Below the pieces are notes generated by a model. It was not told the DNA's origin, made no database searches, and saw only the letters and a program-made list of their open reading frames with translations. Of a DNA stretch of 64,000 bases, positions 40,733 through 48,492 are shown piece by piece; position 1 is the first letter of the stretch, and each line of letters opens with the position of its first letter. The position numbers and the translations under genes are program-made. The DNA is from Rhizobiaceae bacterium (GTDB taxonomy: Bacteria > Pseudomonadota > Alphaproteobacteria > Rhizobiales > Rhizobiaceae): contig JANQKQ010000048.1 of the NCBI GenBank assembly GCA_028281105.1, forward strand, positions 16,686 through 80,685, read 5' to 3'.

Positions 40733-40858
40733 GCCCCTCAACGCCGCGGAGTAACGCCGGCGGCGGGCGCGCCCGCGCGCCGGTTACCCCGCGTTAACCA
40801 TTAAGCGGTTAGTCTCGGTTCACCCGTCCCAATTCCAAAACGCACGGTGTTGCGGTTC

Positions 40859-41482
40859 ATGGCTGCTTTTGCCGAAAGCGAGAAAATCGAGCATCCATCG
40901 GAAATCCCCGCGGTGGATCGCCGATATCAGCGTGTCGACGTCACTTTGTTCGGCCGCTATATGCTCGCCAACAAACAAGAGTTCCCCTGCCAGGTGCTCA
41001 ACATGTCGCCCGGCGCGGTGGCCATGGTCACGCCGCACAGCGGCCAGACGGGCGAACGCGTTGTTGCCTATATCGATCATATCGGCAGGCTGGAAGGCGA
41101 GATCGTGCGCCTGTTCGACGGCGGCTTCTCCATGAGCATCAACGCCACCGAGCGCAAGCGCGACAAGATGGCGGCGCAGCTGACCTGGCTCGCCAACCGT
41201 CATGAGCTCAACCTGGCCGAAGACCGCCGCAACGAACGCCTGATTCCCAAACAGCGCGTCAGCGAGGTCCGGCTCGAAGACGGACGCGCCTACAAGGTGC
41301 GCATCATCGATTTGTCGCTTTCCGGCGCCGCCTTCGAGATGGATGTGCGCCCGGCGATCGGCACAATCCTATGGCTCGGCAACCTGCGCGGACGGGTGGT
41401 ACGCCACTTCGACGACGGGGTCGCGGTCGAGTTCGCGGCGGTGCAAAGCAAAGACTCGCTGCAGCAGTTCCTGGCGAATTAA
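40859..41482 (+). CDS. PilZ domain protein with two PilZ-like repeats
   Basis: A 207-residue cytoplasmic protein built of two PilZ-like halves, the fold that binds cyclic di-GMP. The first half has RRYQR followed by LNMSPGAVAM; the second has RRNER followed by DLSLSGAAFEM, the better match to the RxxxR...D/NxSxxG signature. Both halves keep the Arg pair, so two ligands, or one ligand and one structural half, are possible. The ATG at 40859 is used; a GTG 12 nt earlier is also in frame and neither has a clear ribosome binding site. Confidence 0.88.
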   Translation: MAAFAESEKIEHPSEIPAVDRRYQRVDVTLFGRYMLANKQEFPCQVLNMSPGAVAMVTPHSGQTGERVVAYIDHIGRLEGEIVRLFDGGFSMSINATERKRDKMAAQLTWLANRHELNLAEDRRNERLIPKQRVSEVRLEDGRAYKVRIIDLSLSGAAFEMDVRPAIGTILWLGNLRGRVVRHFDDGVAVEFAAVQSKDSLQQFLAN

Positions 41483-41619
41483 TTTTTCTCCCACAGCCTT
41501 TCGTTCCGGCCCGCAGCGCCTGCGGGATGCGCCGCCTTGCACGCCGTTGGCGGTCAAAGGGCGCGCCCTGCCGCCGATACACAATGGCGATCGCAAGAAA
41601 CTCTCATACATTTCAATTG

Positions 41620-41790
41620 GTTGCGCGTGGATCGGCAGGATTCGAATCAAATTTGAATGAAAACGAAATAAAATTGAATACAAATACTCATCTTGATTTT
41701 TACTTATAATTCTCAATACAAGATGACATTTTAACTTCAATTGCTCAGGTAATATTTCTATCATCTCAATTTCTATGTGCCAGATTGCTT
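41620..41790. promoter_or_regulatory. Strongly AT-rich control region upstream of the BTLCP gene
   Basis: The 120 bases 41641-41760 contain 28 G or C (23%) in a genome of about 65% GC, with many A/T tracts and ATTTGAAT-type repeats. The stretch ends 20 bases before the BTLCP ribosome binding site. Such islands in rhizobia are typical binding places for MucR/Ros-type xenogeneic silencers, which is inferred here from composition only. Confidence 0.5.
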
Positions 41791-41809
41791 CCACAAACAG
41801 GGGAGCGTC

Positions 41810-42433
41810 ATGTCACATTCATTCTCAAAAGCGATGCGAGGCTGGCGGGTGTCAGCTTTGGCGGCGGTCGCATTGTCGATGACCATATCCGCTCAGGCCT
41901 TCTCGGCTCCCAGCCACATCAAGGTGCTGGGACGAACCTCGCAGCCGATCGGCCACTATGAGTATTGCAAGAAATACTCGGGCGACTGCCGCATTCGTAG
42001 CCGCAGCACCCATCCGACCGAGCTGACGCGGCCGCGCTGGACCGATCTGGTCGAGATCAACGCCCATGCCAACCGCACAGTCACGCCGATTACCGATCTG
42101 CAGTTCTACAATGTCGAGGAATTGTGGACCTATCCCAAGAATTACGGCGACTGCGAGGATTATGTGCTGCTCAAGCGCCATCTGCTGATGGAGCGCGGCT
42201 GGCCGGCTTCCAGCCTGCTGATCACGGTGGTCACCCAGCCCAATGGCGACGGCCACGCGGTGCTGACCGTGCGCACGGACCGGGCCGAGTATGTGCTCGA
42301 TAATCTGAGCAACAAGATCCTGCCGTGGGCGGAAACGCCGTATCGGTTCCTAAAACGCCAGTCCGCCAGTCACTCCGGCCAATGGGTGGCGCTGGACGAC
42401 GTGCGCAACGTGGTGGTCGGCAGCGTCGACTAA
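41810..42433 (+). CDS. Transglutaminase-like cysteine peptidase (BTLCP, LapG-related)
   Basis: A 207-residue secreted protein of the bacterial transglutaminase-like cysteine proteinase family. A signal peptide ends near SAQA/FSA. The catalytic Cys115 is in NYGDCEDYVLLKR, the His in GDGHAVLTV and the Asp in YVLDNLSN, the expected C-H-D triad order. LapG, a member, is a periplasmic protease that trims biofilm adhesins under cyclic di-GMP control; a PilZ gene lies just upstream, but no LapD homolog is in the window. GGGAG precedes the start at 41810. Upstream is an unusual AT-rich region and downstream a strong terminator. Confidence 0.92.
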   Translation: MSHSFSKAMRGWRVSALAAVALSMTISAQAFSAPSHIKVLGRTSQPIGHYEYCKKYSGDCRIRSRSTHPTELTRPRWTDLVEINAHANRTVTPITDLQFYNVEELWTYPKNYGDCEDYVLLKRHLLMERGWPASSLLITVVTQPNGDGHAVLTVRTDRAEYVLDNLSNKILPWAETPYRFLKRQSASHSGQWVALDDVRNVVVGSVD

Positions 42434-42510
42434 CGCAACAGACGGTTTGGAGGGGCCTCCAGTTTGACCCGGTCGCGTCCCTACCCTCCCCGTCCCACCT
42501 GACCGGGTCC

Positions 42511-42550
42511 GGAGCCGGCCTTTGTAGTTAGGGGCCGGCTCCATTTTTTT
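42511..42550 (+). terminator. Intrinsic terminator of the BTLCP gene
   Basis: A perfect 10-bp stem, GGAGCCGGCC (42511-42520) with GGCCGGCTCC (42533-42542), a 12-nt loop, then A and seven T. It is 78 nt past the stop codon. Confidence 0.92.
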
Positions 42551-42609
42551 GTGCAGTCGGGCTGCCGCAGCCCTTTGGGGAACCGACGAACCTCTACCGC
42601 AAGCTCTCG

Positions 42610-42951
42610 CTAGCCTCCAGCACCCTTCCGCTCGCCCTCCATGCAATTCCGGCACTTCGTTGCAAACGGTACCGCCAGCAGGCGCTCTTGGGAAATCGGT
42701 TCGCCGCAGGAAAGGCAGATGCCGAAGCGGCCGTTTTCGATGCGGCTTAAGGCGGCTTCGATCGAGGCCAGCTCGCTTTGGGCCTGGTTGCCCTGGGCCT
42801 CCAGCACCTCGTCGTCTTCGTGTTCCGTCGCTGCATCCTCGAAATCTGGGGCGACCGGCTCGTCCAGTTGGTCTTCAATGCGCTCGAGCCGCCCCAGCAG
42901 TTCGTTCCTGCGGCTCTCCAGGATGGACTTGAACTCATCGACTGTCGTCAT
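42610..42951 (-). CDS. DksA/TraR family C4 zinc finger protein
   Basis: A 113-residue DksA-like protein. A charged coiled-coil N-terminal part (SILESRRNELLGRLERIEDQ) holds an acidic EDAATEHEDDEVLE segment, followed by a CxxC-x17-CxxC zinc site (CLSCGEPISQER ... KCRNC). The tip motif DxxDxA of true DksA is not clear, so it is a short DksA paralogue that may or may not act on RNA polymerase. The start at 42951 has GGGAGG 6-7 nt upstream; the upstream in-frame codons are not used. A 53-bp gap separates it from the HemG-like gene on the same strand. Confidence 0.92.
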   Translation of the reverse strand: MTTVDEFKSILESRRNELLGRLERIEDQLDEPVAPDFEDAATEHEDDEVLEAQGNQAQSELASIEAALSRIENGRFGICLSCGEPISQERLLAVPFATKCRNCMEGERKGAGG

Positions 42952-43004
42952 CTTGTACCTCCCTGGGCCCGTCCGGTTCGCGGCGGACCCGTCACTGCAC
43001 AATG

Positions 43005-43550
43005 TCAGGGCGAGCGCGCCTGCGCGAATTCCAGAAAGCCGGAGACAAATCGCTTCAGCGCATCCCAATCGGTGAATTCGTAGTTGCGGGACGTGTCCAC
43101 CGGTCCGCCCTCGGCGGCCGAGATGCGCTTCATCATCCAGCGCTTGAAGAAATCGTATTCCAGATATTTCAGGGCGCCGGCGGCGTTATGGACCTGGTCG
43201 GCCGCCCAGCCGGTGCGCTCGAACAAGGTGGTTGGAAACGCAGTCGCTTCCGCCACCTCATCGGCGTCATCGCTGTTGATGGCCAGGGTGACGCTGACGA
43301 AGGCGCATGGCTTGTCTTTAAGCGCGTGTTTCCAGTTCTGGACGAACCGAACCAGGGCCGCGGGATAGTCGCCGATGTGGATGGGCGCGCATAACACCGC
43401 CGCGTCGAAATTGCCCGGATCCAAATAGCCGGTATCGGACGCGCGGGTCACGATGACCTCGTGGCCCGCATCCTCGATTTGCCCGGATATGGCGCCGGCG
43501 ATCTTCTTTGTGTGTCCTTCGACGGTGTCGAACAGAACCAGGATACGCAT
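43005..43550 (-). CDS. Flavodoxin-fold protein of the HemG (protoporphyrinogen oxidase) type
   Basis: A 181-residue flavodoxin-like protein, the same length as E. coli HemG, which oxidises protoporphyrinogen IX using menaquinone or ubiquinone. The FMN phosphate loop is FDTVEGHTKKIA; the middle has CAPIHIGDYPAALVRFV; and the HemG-specific end is present as AGALKYLEYDFFKRWMMKRIS, GGPVDTSRNYEFTDWDALKRF. It lacks a signal peptide. Alphaproteobacteria usually use HemJ for this step, so another flavodoxin function is possible. The upstream in-frame extension before 43550 has no support. Confidence 0.82.
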   Translation of the reverse strand: MRILVLFDTVEGHTKKIAGAISGQIEDAGHEVIVTRASDTGYLDPGNFDAAVLCAPIHIGDYPAALVRFVQNWKHALKDKPCAFVSVTLAINSDDADEVAEATAFPTTLFERTGWAADQVHNAAGALKYLEYDFFKRWMMKRISAAEGGPVDTSRNYEFTDWDALKRFVSGFLEFAQARSP

Positions 43551-43731
43551 TTTCCAAACCCGCTTCGGCTTCAAGTTGGTTCGATCGTCGCGATGATCCC
43601 TGGTTAGCAAGTCGGGGCGGGGTTCGGATTGATCTCGATCAAGGTTCCCTCGCACACGGATTGCGGGTGCAGGACCGATCTAAGTCCTCACAAGATATTG
43701 ATTTTTCAAGATAATATAGCAGGCGCCCTGG

Positions 43732-44256
43732 TCAGGCCGGCTCGAACCCCTCGGCGAACCGCTTCGCGTTCATCACGTAGATTTCCGCCGAGCGGCGCAG
43801 GGCCTCGATTGCGGCCTCGTCGAGTTCGCGAACCACCTTGCCCGGCGCGCCGATGACCAGCGAGCCGGGCGGAATCTGCTTGCCTTCGGGGATCAATGCG
43901 CCGGCGCCGATCAGGCAGTTGTCGCCGATCACCGCGCCGTTGAGCACGGTGGCGCCCATGCCGATCAGGCAATTGTCGCCTATCGTGCAGCCGTGCACGG
44001 TCGCCTGGTGGCCGATGGTGCAGCCGACGCCGACGGTTAGCGGGCAGCCGGGGTCGGTATGCGCGACGCAGTTCTCCTGGATGTTGGTGCGCGCGCCGAT
44101 CGTGATCGGCTCGTTGTCGCCGCGAATGACGGTGCCGAACCAGATGCCCACATCCTCGCCGATCGTCACGTTGGCGATGACGATGGCCGTGGGCGCAATC
44201 CAGCAGAAACCCGCCGGCAGGCTGGGGCTGATCTTGTCGAGACTGTAGACGGGCAT
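43732..44256 (-). CDS. Gamma carbonic anhydrase family protein
   Basis: A 174-residue left-handed beta-helix protein of the gamma-carbonic anhydrase-like group (YrdA/PaaY). The hexapeptide turns are regular, and the three metal-ligand histidines are in CVAHTDPG, CTIGHQAT and TVHGCTIG. A C-terminal helix closes the trimer (VRELDEAAIEALRRSAEIYV). The family may hydrate CO2, act on CoA thioesters or be part of complex I as in plants; the sequence does not decide. It is downstream of a small membrane-protein gene (60 bp). Confidence 0.94.
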   Translation of the reverse strand: MPVYSLDKISPSLPAGFCWIAPTAIVIANVTIGEDVGIWFGTVIRGDNEPITIGARTNIQENCVAHTDPGCPLTVGVGCTIGHQATVHGCTIGDNCLIGMGATVLNGAVIGDNCLIGAGALIPEGKQIPPGSLVIGAPGKVVRELDEAAIEALRRSAEIYVMNAKRFAEGFEPA

Positions 44257-44316
44257 GGCGCGAGTTGGAGACCCTTTGTTGGAGCCCGGCCCGGGCCGCC
44301 GCTTGCTTCGGTCTGT

Positions 44317-44652
44317 CTAGGACACCGACGCAAATCCCGAGCGGGCCAGCAGGACGAACTGGATGGCGAAGAAGCCCGAACAATAGCTCCAAATCATCGA
44401 CAGGGCCAAGCCAAACGCGGCCAGCCAGTTCGATCCGCCGCGCGTGCGCCACACGATGAGCGATCCGCGCGCCACCAGATAGGGCCCGGTGACTGCGCAC
44501 ACGACGAAAGCGCTCACCACCTTCCAGCGCGCATCCAAAGGAAAGCGCACGCCCGGAGGTTCGCCGATTGCGCGCCACAGCGCGTCGGAAGTGCCCGCCA
44601 ACACAAACCCGAAGGCCAGCACGAATATCGAAAGAACCAGACCGTCCCACAT
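44317..44652 (-). CDS. Small conserved membrane protein
   Basis: A 111-residue protein with three to four hydrophobic helices (about residues 3-22, 47-65, 78-105) and short charged loops (GEPPGVRFPLDARWK). I recognise the type, an uncharacterised membrane protein found near gamma carbonic anhydrase genes in rhizobia, but cannot assign a function. No active-site-like pattern is visible. It shares strand and probably transcript with the carbonic anhydrase gene downstream. Confidence 0.78.
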   Translation of the reverse strand: MWDGLVLSIFVLAFGFVLAGTSDALWRAIGEPPGVRFPLDARWKVVSAFVVCAVTGPYLVARGSLIVWRTRGGSNWLAAFGLALSMIWSYCSGFFAIQFVLLARSGFASVS

Positions 44653-44739
44653 GGTCCGAACCCCTGTTCACCCTCTTTCTAAAGTGTTTTCGGCTTGGGA
44701 GGATAGCAGCAAGTTTCGTGCCAAGTGGGCGGCGAACCC

Positions 44740-44949
44740 TTAGTCGAGGTCGATGTCGAGGATCGCCATGGAGAAGTTATAGGACAACTCGCCTTCGTCC
44801 TCGTCGCGATAGAGCACGCCGAGGAACTCGTCGCCGAGATAGACTTCCGCCGAATCGTCCTTTTTGGGCCGGGCGCGCACCTGCAGGCCCGGTGTCTGAA
44901 ATACTTTCTTGAAGTATGCGTCGAGTTTGCGCAGTTCGTCCGGCTTCAC
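44740..44949 (-). CDS. DUF3126 family protein
   Basis: A 69-residue protein of a conserved alphaproteobacterial family: KLDAYFKKVFQTPGLQVRAR, KKDDSAEVYLGDEFLGVLYRD and LSYNFSMAILDIDLD are its hallmarks. It is acidic, cytoplasmic and has no known role. It lies 111 bp downstream of cysE on the same strand, the order seen in related genomes. Confidence 0.92.
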   Translation of the reverse strand: MKPDELRKLDAYFKKVFQTPGLQVRARPKKDDSAEVYLGDEFLGVLYRDEDEGELSYNFSMAILDIDLD

Positions 44950-45060
44950 GTCGTACCCGCCTTTGCGATTGGTCAGTTCCGCCCGGTTGTGGCACGAGGC
45001 CGAAGCCGCTGTAAAGCAGGCCGCATCGATAACGCCGCCGGCGGTTAAATCCGATGGGGA

Positions 45061-45915
45061 TTAATCGCGATCTTCGTCGGCGAGGATCTGGTTCATGGTG
45101 CGCGAAGGTTCCGAGCAACCGGCCATGCCGACGACCTTGGCCGGCACTCCGGCCACTGTGACCTTGGCCGGCACGGGCTTGAGCACCAGCGAACCGGCGG
45201 CCACCCGCGAGCATTCGCCCACCTCGATGTTGCCGAGCACGGTGGCGCCTGCACCCAGCAGCACGCCGCAGCCGATCTTGGGATGGCGGTCGCCGCGCTC
45301 CTTGCCGGTGCCGCCCAGGGTCACCTGGTGCAGGATCGACACGTTGTCGCCGATGGTGGCGGTGGCGCCGACCACCACGCCGGTGGCATGGTCCATGAAC
45401 AGACCGCGGCCGATCCGCGCCGAAGGCGCTATATCGGTCTGGAAGACCTGCGAGGAACGGCTCTGCAGAAGCAGCGCGAAGTCCTTGCGGCCGTGGGTCC
45501 AGTTCCAATGGGCCAGCCGGTAGGTCTGGATCGCGTGGAAGCCCTTGAAATAGAGGATCGGGTCGATCAGCCGGTCGCAGGCGGGGTCGCGATCGTAGAC
45601 CGCTGCGATGTCGGCGCGCAGCACCTCGCTCCACTGCGGCGATTGCTCGAGCATGGTCTCAAAGCTCTGGCGGATCAGTTCGGCGGAGAAGTCTGCGCTG
45701 CCCAGACGATCGCAGACCCGCTGGATCACCGCGTCTTCCAGGGAGAAGTGGTTGAGGATGGTGGTGTAGATGAAGGTCGACATCACCGGCTCGGTCTCGA
45801 CCACTTTCTGCGCTTCGTCGCGCACCGCCTTCCACACCGGATCGAGCGCCGGGGAAGCCGCCACGGATTCGTCCTCTCCTGCTTCGTCCAGCACGCTGTG
45901 CTCGCGTTCGCTCAT
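45061..45915 (-). CDS. cysE: Serine O-acetyltransferase
   Basis: CysE makes O-acetylserine for cysteine synthesis and binds cysteine synthase. The 284-residue protein has the helical N-terminal SATase domain (DPVWKAVRDEAQKVVETEP, ILYFKGFHAIQTYRLAHW) and a left-handed beta-helix with the catalytic His in FMDHATGVVVGATATIG and QVTLGGTGKE. The C-terminal tail ends in Glu-Asp-Arg-Asp rather than the usual hydrophobic Ile that inserts into cysteine synthase, so complex formation may differ. DUF3126 follows it. Confidence 0.96.
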   Translation of the reverse strand: MSEREHSVLDEAGEDESVAASPALDPVWKAVRDEAQKVVETEPVMSTFIYTTILNHFSLEDAVIQRVCDRLGSADFSAELIRQSFETMLEQSPQWSEVLRADIAAVYDRDPACDRLIDPILYFKGFHAIQTYRLAHWNWTHGRKDFALLLQSRSSQVFQTDIAPSARIGRGLFMDHATGVVVGATATIGDNVSILHQVTLGGTGKERGDRHPKIGCGVLLGAGATVLGNIEVGECSRVAAGSLVLKPVPAKVTVAGVPAKVVGMAGCSEPSRTMNQILADEDRD

Positions 45916-46003
45916 GACCGGTCTCCCTTCAAGGCGTATCCCCTTATTATAGGAAGCGAATCGGCGCCAACAAGGTTTCGGTGAAGGGTTTGCCGACGCC
46001 GGT

Positions 46004-46753
46004 TCAGGCCGGCCGCGCTAGAAACTCCACCACGCCGGCCTTGTACACCTTGTCGCCGACGGCGCGCATGTGGTCGCGGCCGGGAATCGGCAGATGGCTT
46101 GCGGCGGGGATCATTTCGGCCAGACGGTCGCCGGAGCCGGCGACCTCGTCGTCGGTTCCGATCGCCACCAACACCGGATTTTCGATCGTCGCCAGCTCAG
46201 CCGGCGTGAAGGGTTCGCGTTGGGCGATGCACGCGGCAAGGGCGGCAAGGTCGCCGCCGGTCTGGTCGGCGAACTGACGGAACGCGCGCCCGGTTGCGTC
46301 GCTGACATCGGCCAGGGAAGGCGCCAGCAGGGCGTTGCGCACCGCTTCCCAGCGCCGGGAATCCTCGATCATGGCCGTACCCCTGCCGGCGAAGACTGCC
46401 TTCATCAGCCGCGTGCCCGCTTTCAATGCCAGCGCGCAGCAGATGTGCGCACCCATCGAATAGCCCATTGCGTGGGCGCGCTCGATGCCCAGATGGTCCA
46501 GCAGTTCCGCCGCGTCGGTGACCATGTTGGCGAGTTGGTAGTCGGCGGGTTCGTAGAACTTGCTGCTGGCGCCGTGGCCGCGGTTGTCCAGCGCCACTAC
46601 CCGGTATCCTGCATCGCACAGGGTTCTGACCCAGCCGGTGTTCAGCCAGTTGACCTCCTTCGTCGATGCGAAACCGTGCACCAGCAGGATCGGCTCGCCA
46701 TCGCCTTCGTCGAGAAAGGAAATCTTCGCGCTAGAAAGGGATGCCACCGGCAT
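46004..46753 (-). CDS. Alpha/beta fold hydrolase
   Basis: A 249-residue cytoplasmic alpha/beta hydrolase. The oxyanion segment is LLVHGFAST, the strand before helix A has VVALDNRGHGASSKFY, the nucleophile elbow is MGYSMGAH (Ser), and the catalytic His is in IPGRDHMRAVG close to the C-terminus, with the acid likely in VAIGTDDEVA. The substrate cannot be told. It is upstream of cysE by about 90 bp on the same strand; related genomes keep the same neighbours. Confidence 0.92.
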   Translation of the reverse strand: MPVASLSSAKISFLDEGDGEPILLVHGFASTKEVNWLNTGWVRTLCDAGYRVVALDNRGHGASSKFYEPADYQLANMVTDAAELLDHLGIERAHAMGYSMGAHICCALALKAGTRLMKAVFAGRGTAMIEDSRRWEAVRNALLAPSLADVSDATGRAFRQFADQTGGDLAALAACIAQREPFTPAELATIENPVLVAIGTDDEVAGSGDRLAEMIPAASHLPIPGRDHMRAVGDKVYKAGVVEFLARPA

Positions 46754-46933
46754 CTGTCGTCTCCTTGGTTGCGGGGGAAGCGGCCGCCGTCACCAACAGC
46801 AATCCGCGTTTTGCCGGCCGCGTCAACAAGGTGCTTGCCTAAGGCCGGCTTTGTTCTACAAAAGGCGTGGGCCTGCCCGCCTTTCGACCGGCAGGCTGCG
46901 CCGCCAGCCGATCCACATGAACGGAACCATAAA

Positions 46934-47197
46934 ATGGCTCAACACGCGATCGCCCATTTCCAGAACGACCTCGGCGTCGCCGAAATCGAGATCGGCGTCA
47001 CCGAATTCATGTGCTGCGGCGCGTCCGACCCGCATGACCATCCGCACGTCTATCTCGACATGGGCGACGAGCGCGAGATCGTTTGTCCGTATTGCTCCAC
47101 CTTGTTCAAGTTCTCACCCGCGCTGGCAGCCCATCAATCCCGACCGGAGGGTTGCCTGTATCGGACAGCCGCTAGGCCGCAGGAAACCGGCGGCTAG
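46934..47197 (+). CDS. Zinc-finger (CHCC) protein, NDUFS6-like
   Basis: An 87-residue protein with the zf-CHCC module: His in DPHDHPHVYLDMGDE and the pair CPYC in IVCPYCSTLFKF. This module is the bacterial counterpart of mitochondrial complex I subunit NDUFS6, which holds a Zn ion near the peripheral arm. Cys28 and Cys29 in FMCCGASD are additional. The start at 46934 is the ATG after GGAACCATAAA. The nuo operon is not in the window; the NDUFS4-like gene is 13 kb away. The monooxygenase gene starts 27 bp downstream. Confidence 0.88.
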   Translation: MAQHAIAHFQNDLGVAEIEIGVTEFMCCGASDPHDHPHVYLDMGDEREIVCPYCSTLFKFSPALAAHQSRPEGCLYRTAARPQETGG

Positions 47198-47224
47198 ATC
47201 CTTCACAAAGACCGGCACACGGCC

Positions 47225-48460
47225 ATGACACCACCAGCGGCAGCTTCGTCAAAGCGCGGCCGCACCGCGATCGTGTGTGGCGGCGGCATCGCCGGCCTGA
47301 CCTGCGCATTGTGTCTGGCGAGAGCCGGGTTCCGGGTCGAGGTGCTGGAAAAGGCGGGCGAGCTGGAGGTCATCGGCGCCGGCCTGCAACTGTCGCCGAA
47401 CGCGATGGCCGTGTTGGCCGAACTGGATCTGTCCCGCCAGCTCAAGGCCGTCTCCGCCGCGCCTCTTGCGATCGATCTGCGTAGCGCGCGCAGCGGCCGG
47501 CGGCTCGCCTCGGTGCCGCTGGGCGAAGCGGTGGTCGCGCGATACGGCCAGCCTTATCTGGTAGTCCATCGCGGCGACCTGCAGCAGGTGCTGGCCTCGG
47601 CCTGCCAGGACGATCCGGAGATCCAGTTGCGGCTCGGCGTTCATGTGCGCGACGCGGTGCGCCACCCCAACGGGGTCAGCGTGCTCGCGGACCACGAAGG
47701 CGCCGTCGCCAATTTTCAGGGCCAGGTCCTCATCGGCGCCGACGGCGTGCATTCGACGATCCGGCGCGAGTGCATTGACGAAGGCGATCCGACCTATTCC
47801 GGCATCGTTGCGCTGCGCGGGCTGATCGCGAGGGGCAGCGTGTCCGGTCGCGCCAGTTCGACTTCGACCCAGCTTTGGATAGGCCGCAGGGCGCACGCGG
47901 TCACCTACCCGGTGCGCGCGGGGCGATATCTCAACGTGGTGATCCTGCTGCCCGAAAGCGAGCCGGACAGGCTGTCGCCGAGCGAGGCGATCGAGCCGGC
48001 TACGATTGTCGGCCGGCTTAGGGGCTGGAACCGGGATTTCACCGACCTGATCGACGCGGAGACCACGTGGACGCAGTGGCCGATCTGGCTCGCGCCGCGC
48101 CTGCGCCGCTGGCACGAGGGCAATATCGCCCTTATCGGCGACGCGGCGCACGCCATGACGCCGTTCGCGGCCCAGGGCGCGGCGATGGCGATCGAAGACG
48201 CGGCGGTGTTGGCGGGCTGCCTGGCCGGCAGCGCCGATACGGAGGCGGCGCTCGGCGCGTATGAGGCCGCGCGTAAGCCCCGGGTCGCCCGAGTGCAACG
48301 GCTGACGGCGCAGAATCAGCAAATCTACCACATGGGCGCCCCGCTATCGCTGGCCCGCAACCTGGTGATGATGATGTCGCCCGGCGACCGGCTGCTCGCC
48401 CGCCAGGACTGGATCTACCGCTGGCGTCCGGCGGATGGGCGCATCGACGCAGGCGGGTAG
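47225..48460 (+). CDS. FAD-dependent monooxygenase (salicylate hydroxylase-like)
   Basis: A 411-residue group A flavoprotein hydroxylase. The Rossmann motif is VCGGGIAGLTCALCLARAG, the DG motif LIGADGVHSTIRRE, and the GD motif GDAAHAMTPFAAQGAAMAIED. Such enzymes use NAD(P)H and O2 to hydroxylate aromatic or related substrates. Closest in layout are 3-hydroxybenzoate or salicylate hydroxylases and similar uncharacterised rhizobial proteins; no aromatic pathway genes are adjacent. The start at 47225 has no clear alternative. Confidence 0.93.
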   Translation: MTPPAAASSKRGRTAIVCGGGIAGLTCALCLARAGFRVEVLEKAGELEVIGAGLQLSPNAMAVLAELDLSRQLKAVSAAPLAIDLRSARSGRRLASVPLGEAVVARYGQPYLVVHRGDLQQVLASACQDDPEIQLRLGVHVRDAVRHPNGVSVLADHEGAVANFQGQVLIGADGVHSTIRRECIDEGDPTYSGIVALRGLIARGSVSGRASSTSTQLWIGRRAHAVTYPVRAGRYLNVVILLPESEPDRLSPSEAIEPATIVGRLRGWNRDFTDLIDAETTWTQWPIWLAPRLRRWHEGNIALIGDAAHAMTPFAAQGAAMAIEDAAVLAGCLAGSADTEAALGAYEAARKPRVARVQRLTAQNQQIYHMGAPLSLARNLVMMMSPGDRLLARQDWIYRWRPADGRIDAGG

Positions 48461-48492
48461 AGCGCGAACCGGCGCCGGTCAGGCTGCGCCGG

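Noticed and set aside
43706..44671. 321-codon minus-strand frame overlapping the gamma carbonic anhydrase gene
   Set aside because: Arg/His-rich translation of a shifted frame; the carbonic anhydrase and small membrane protein frames inside it are far better supported.
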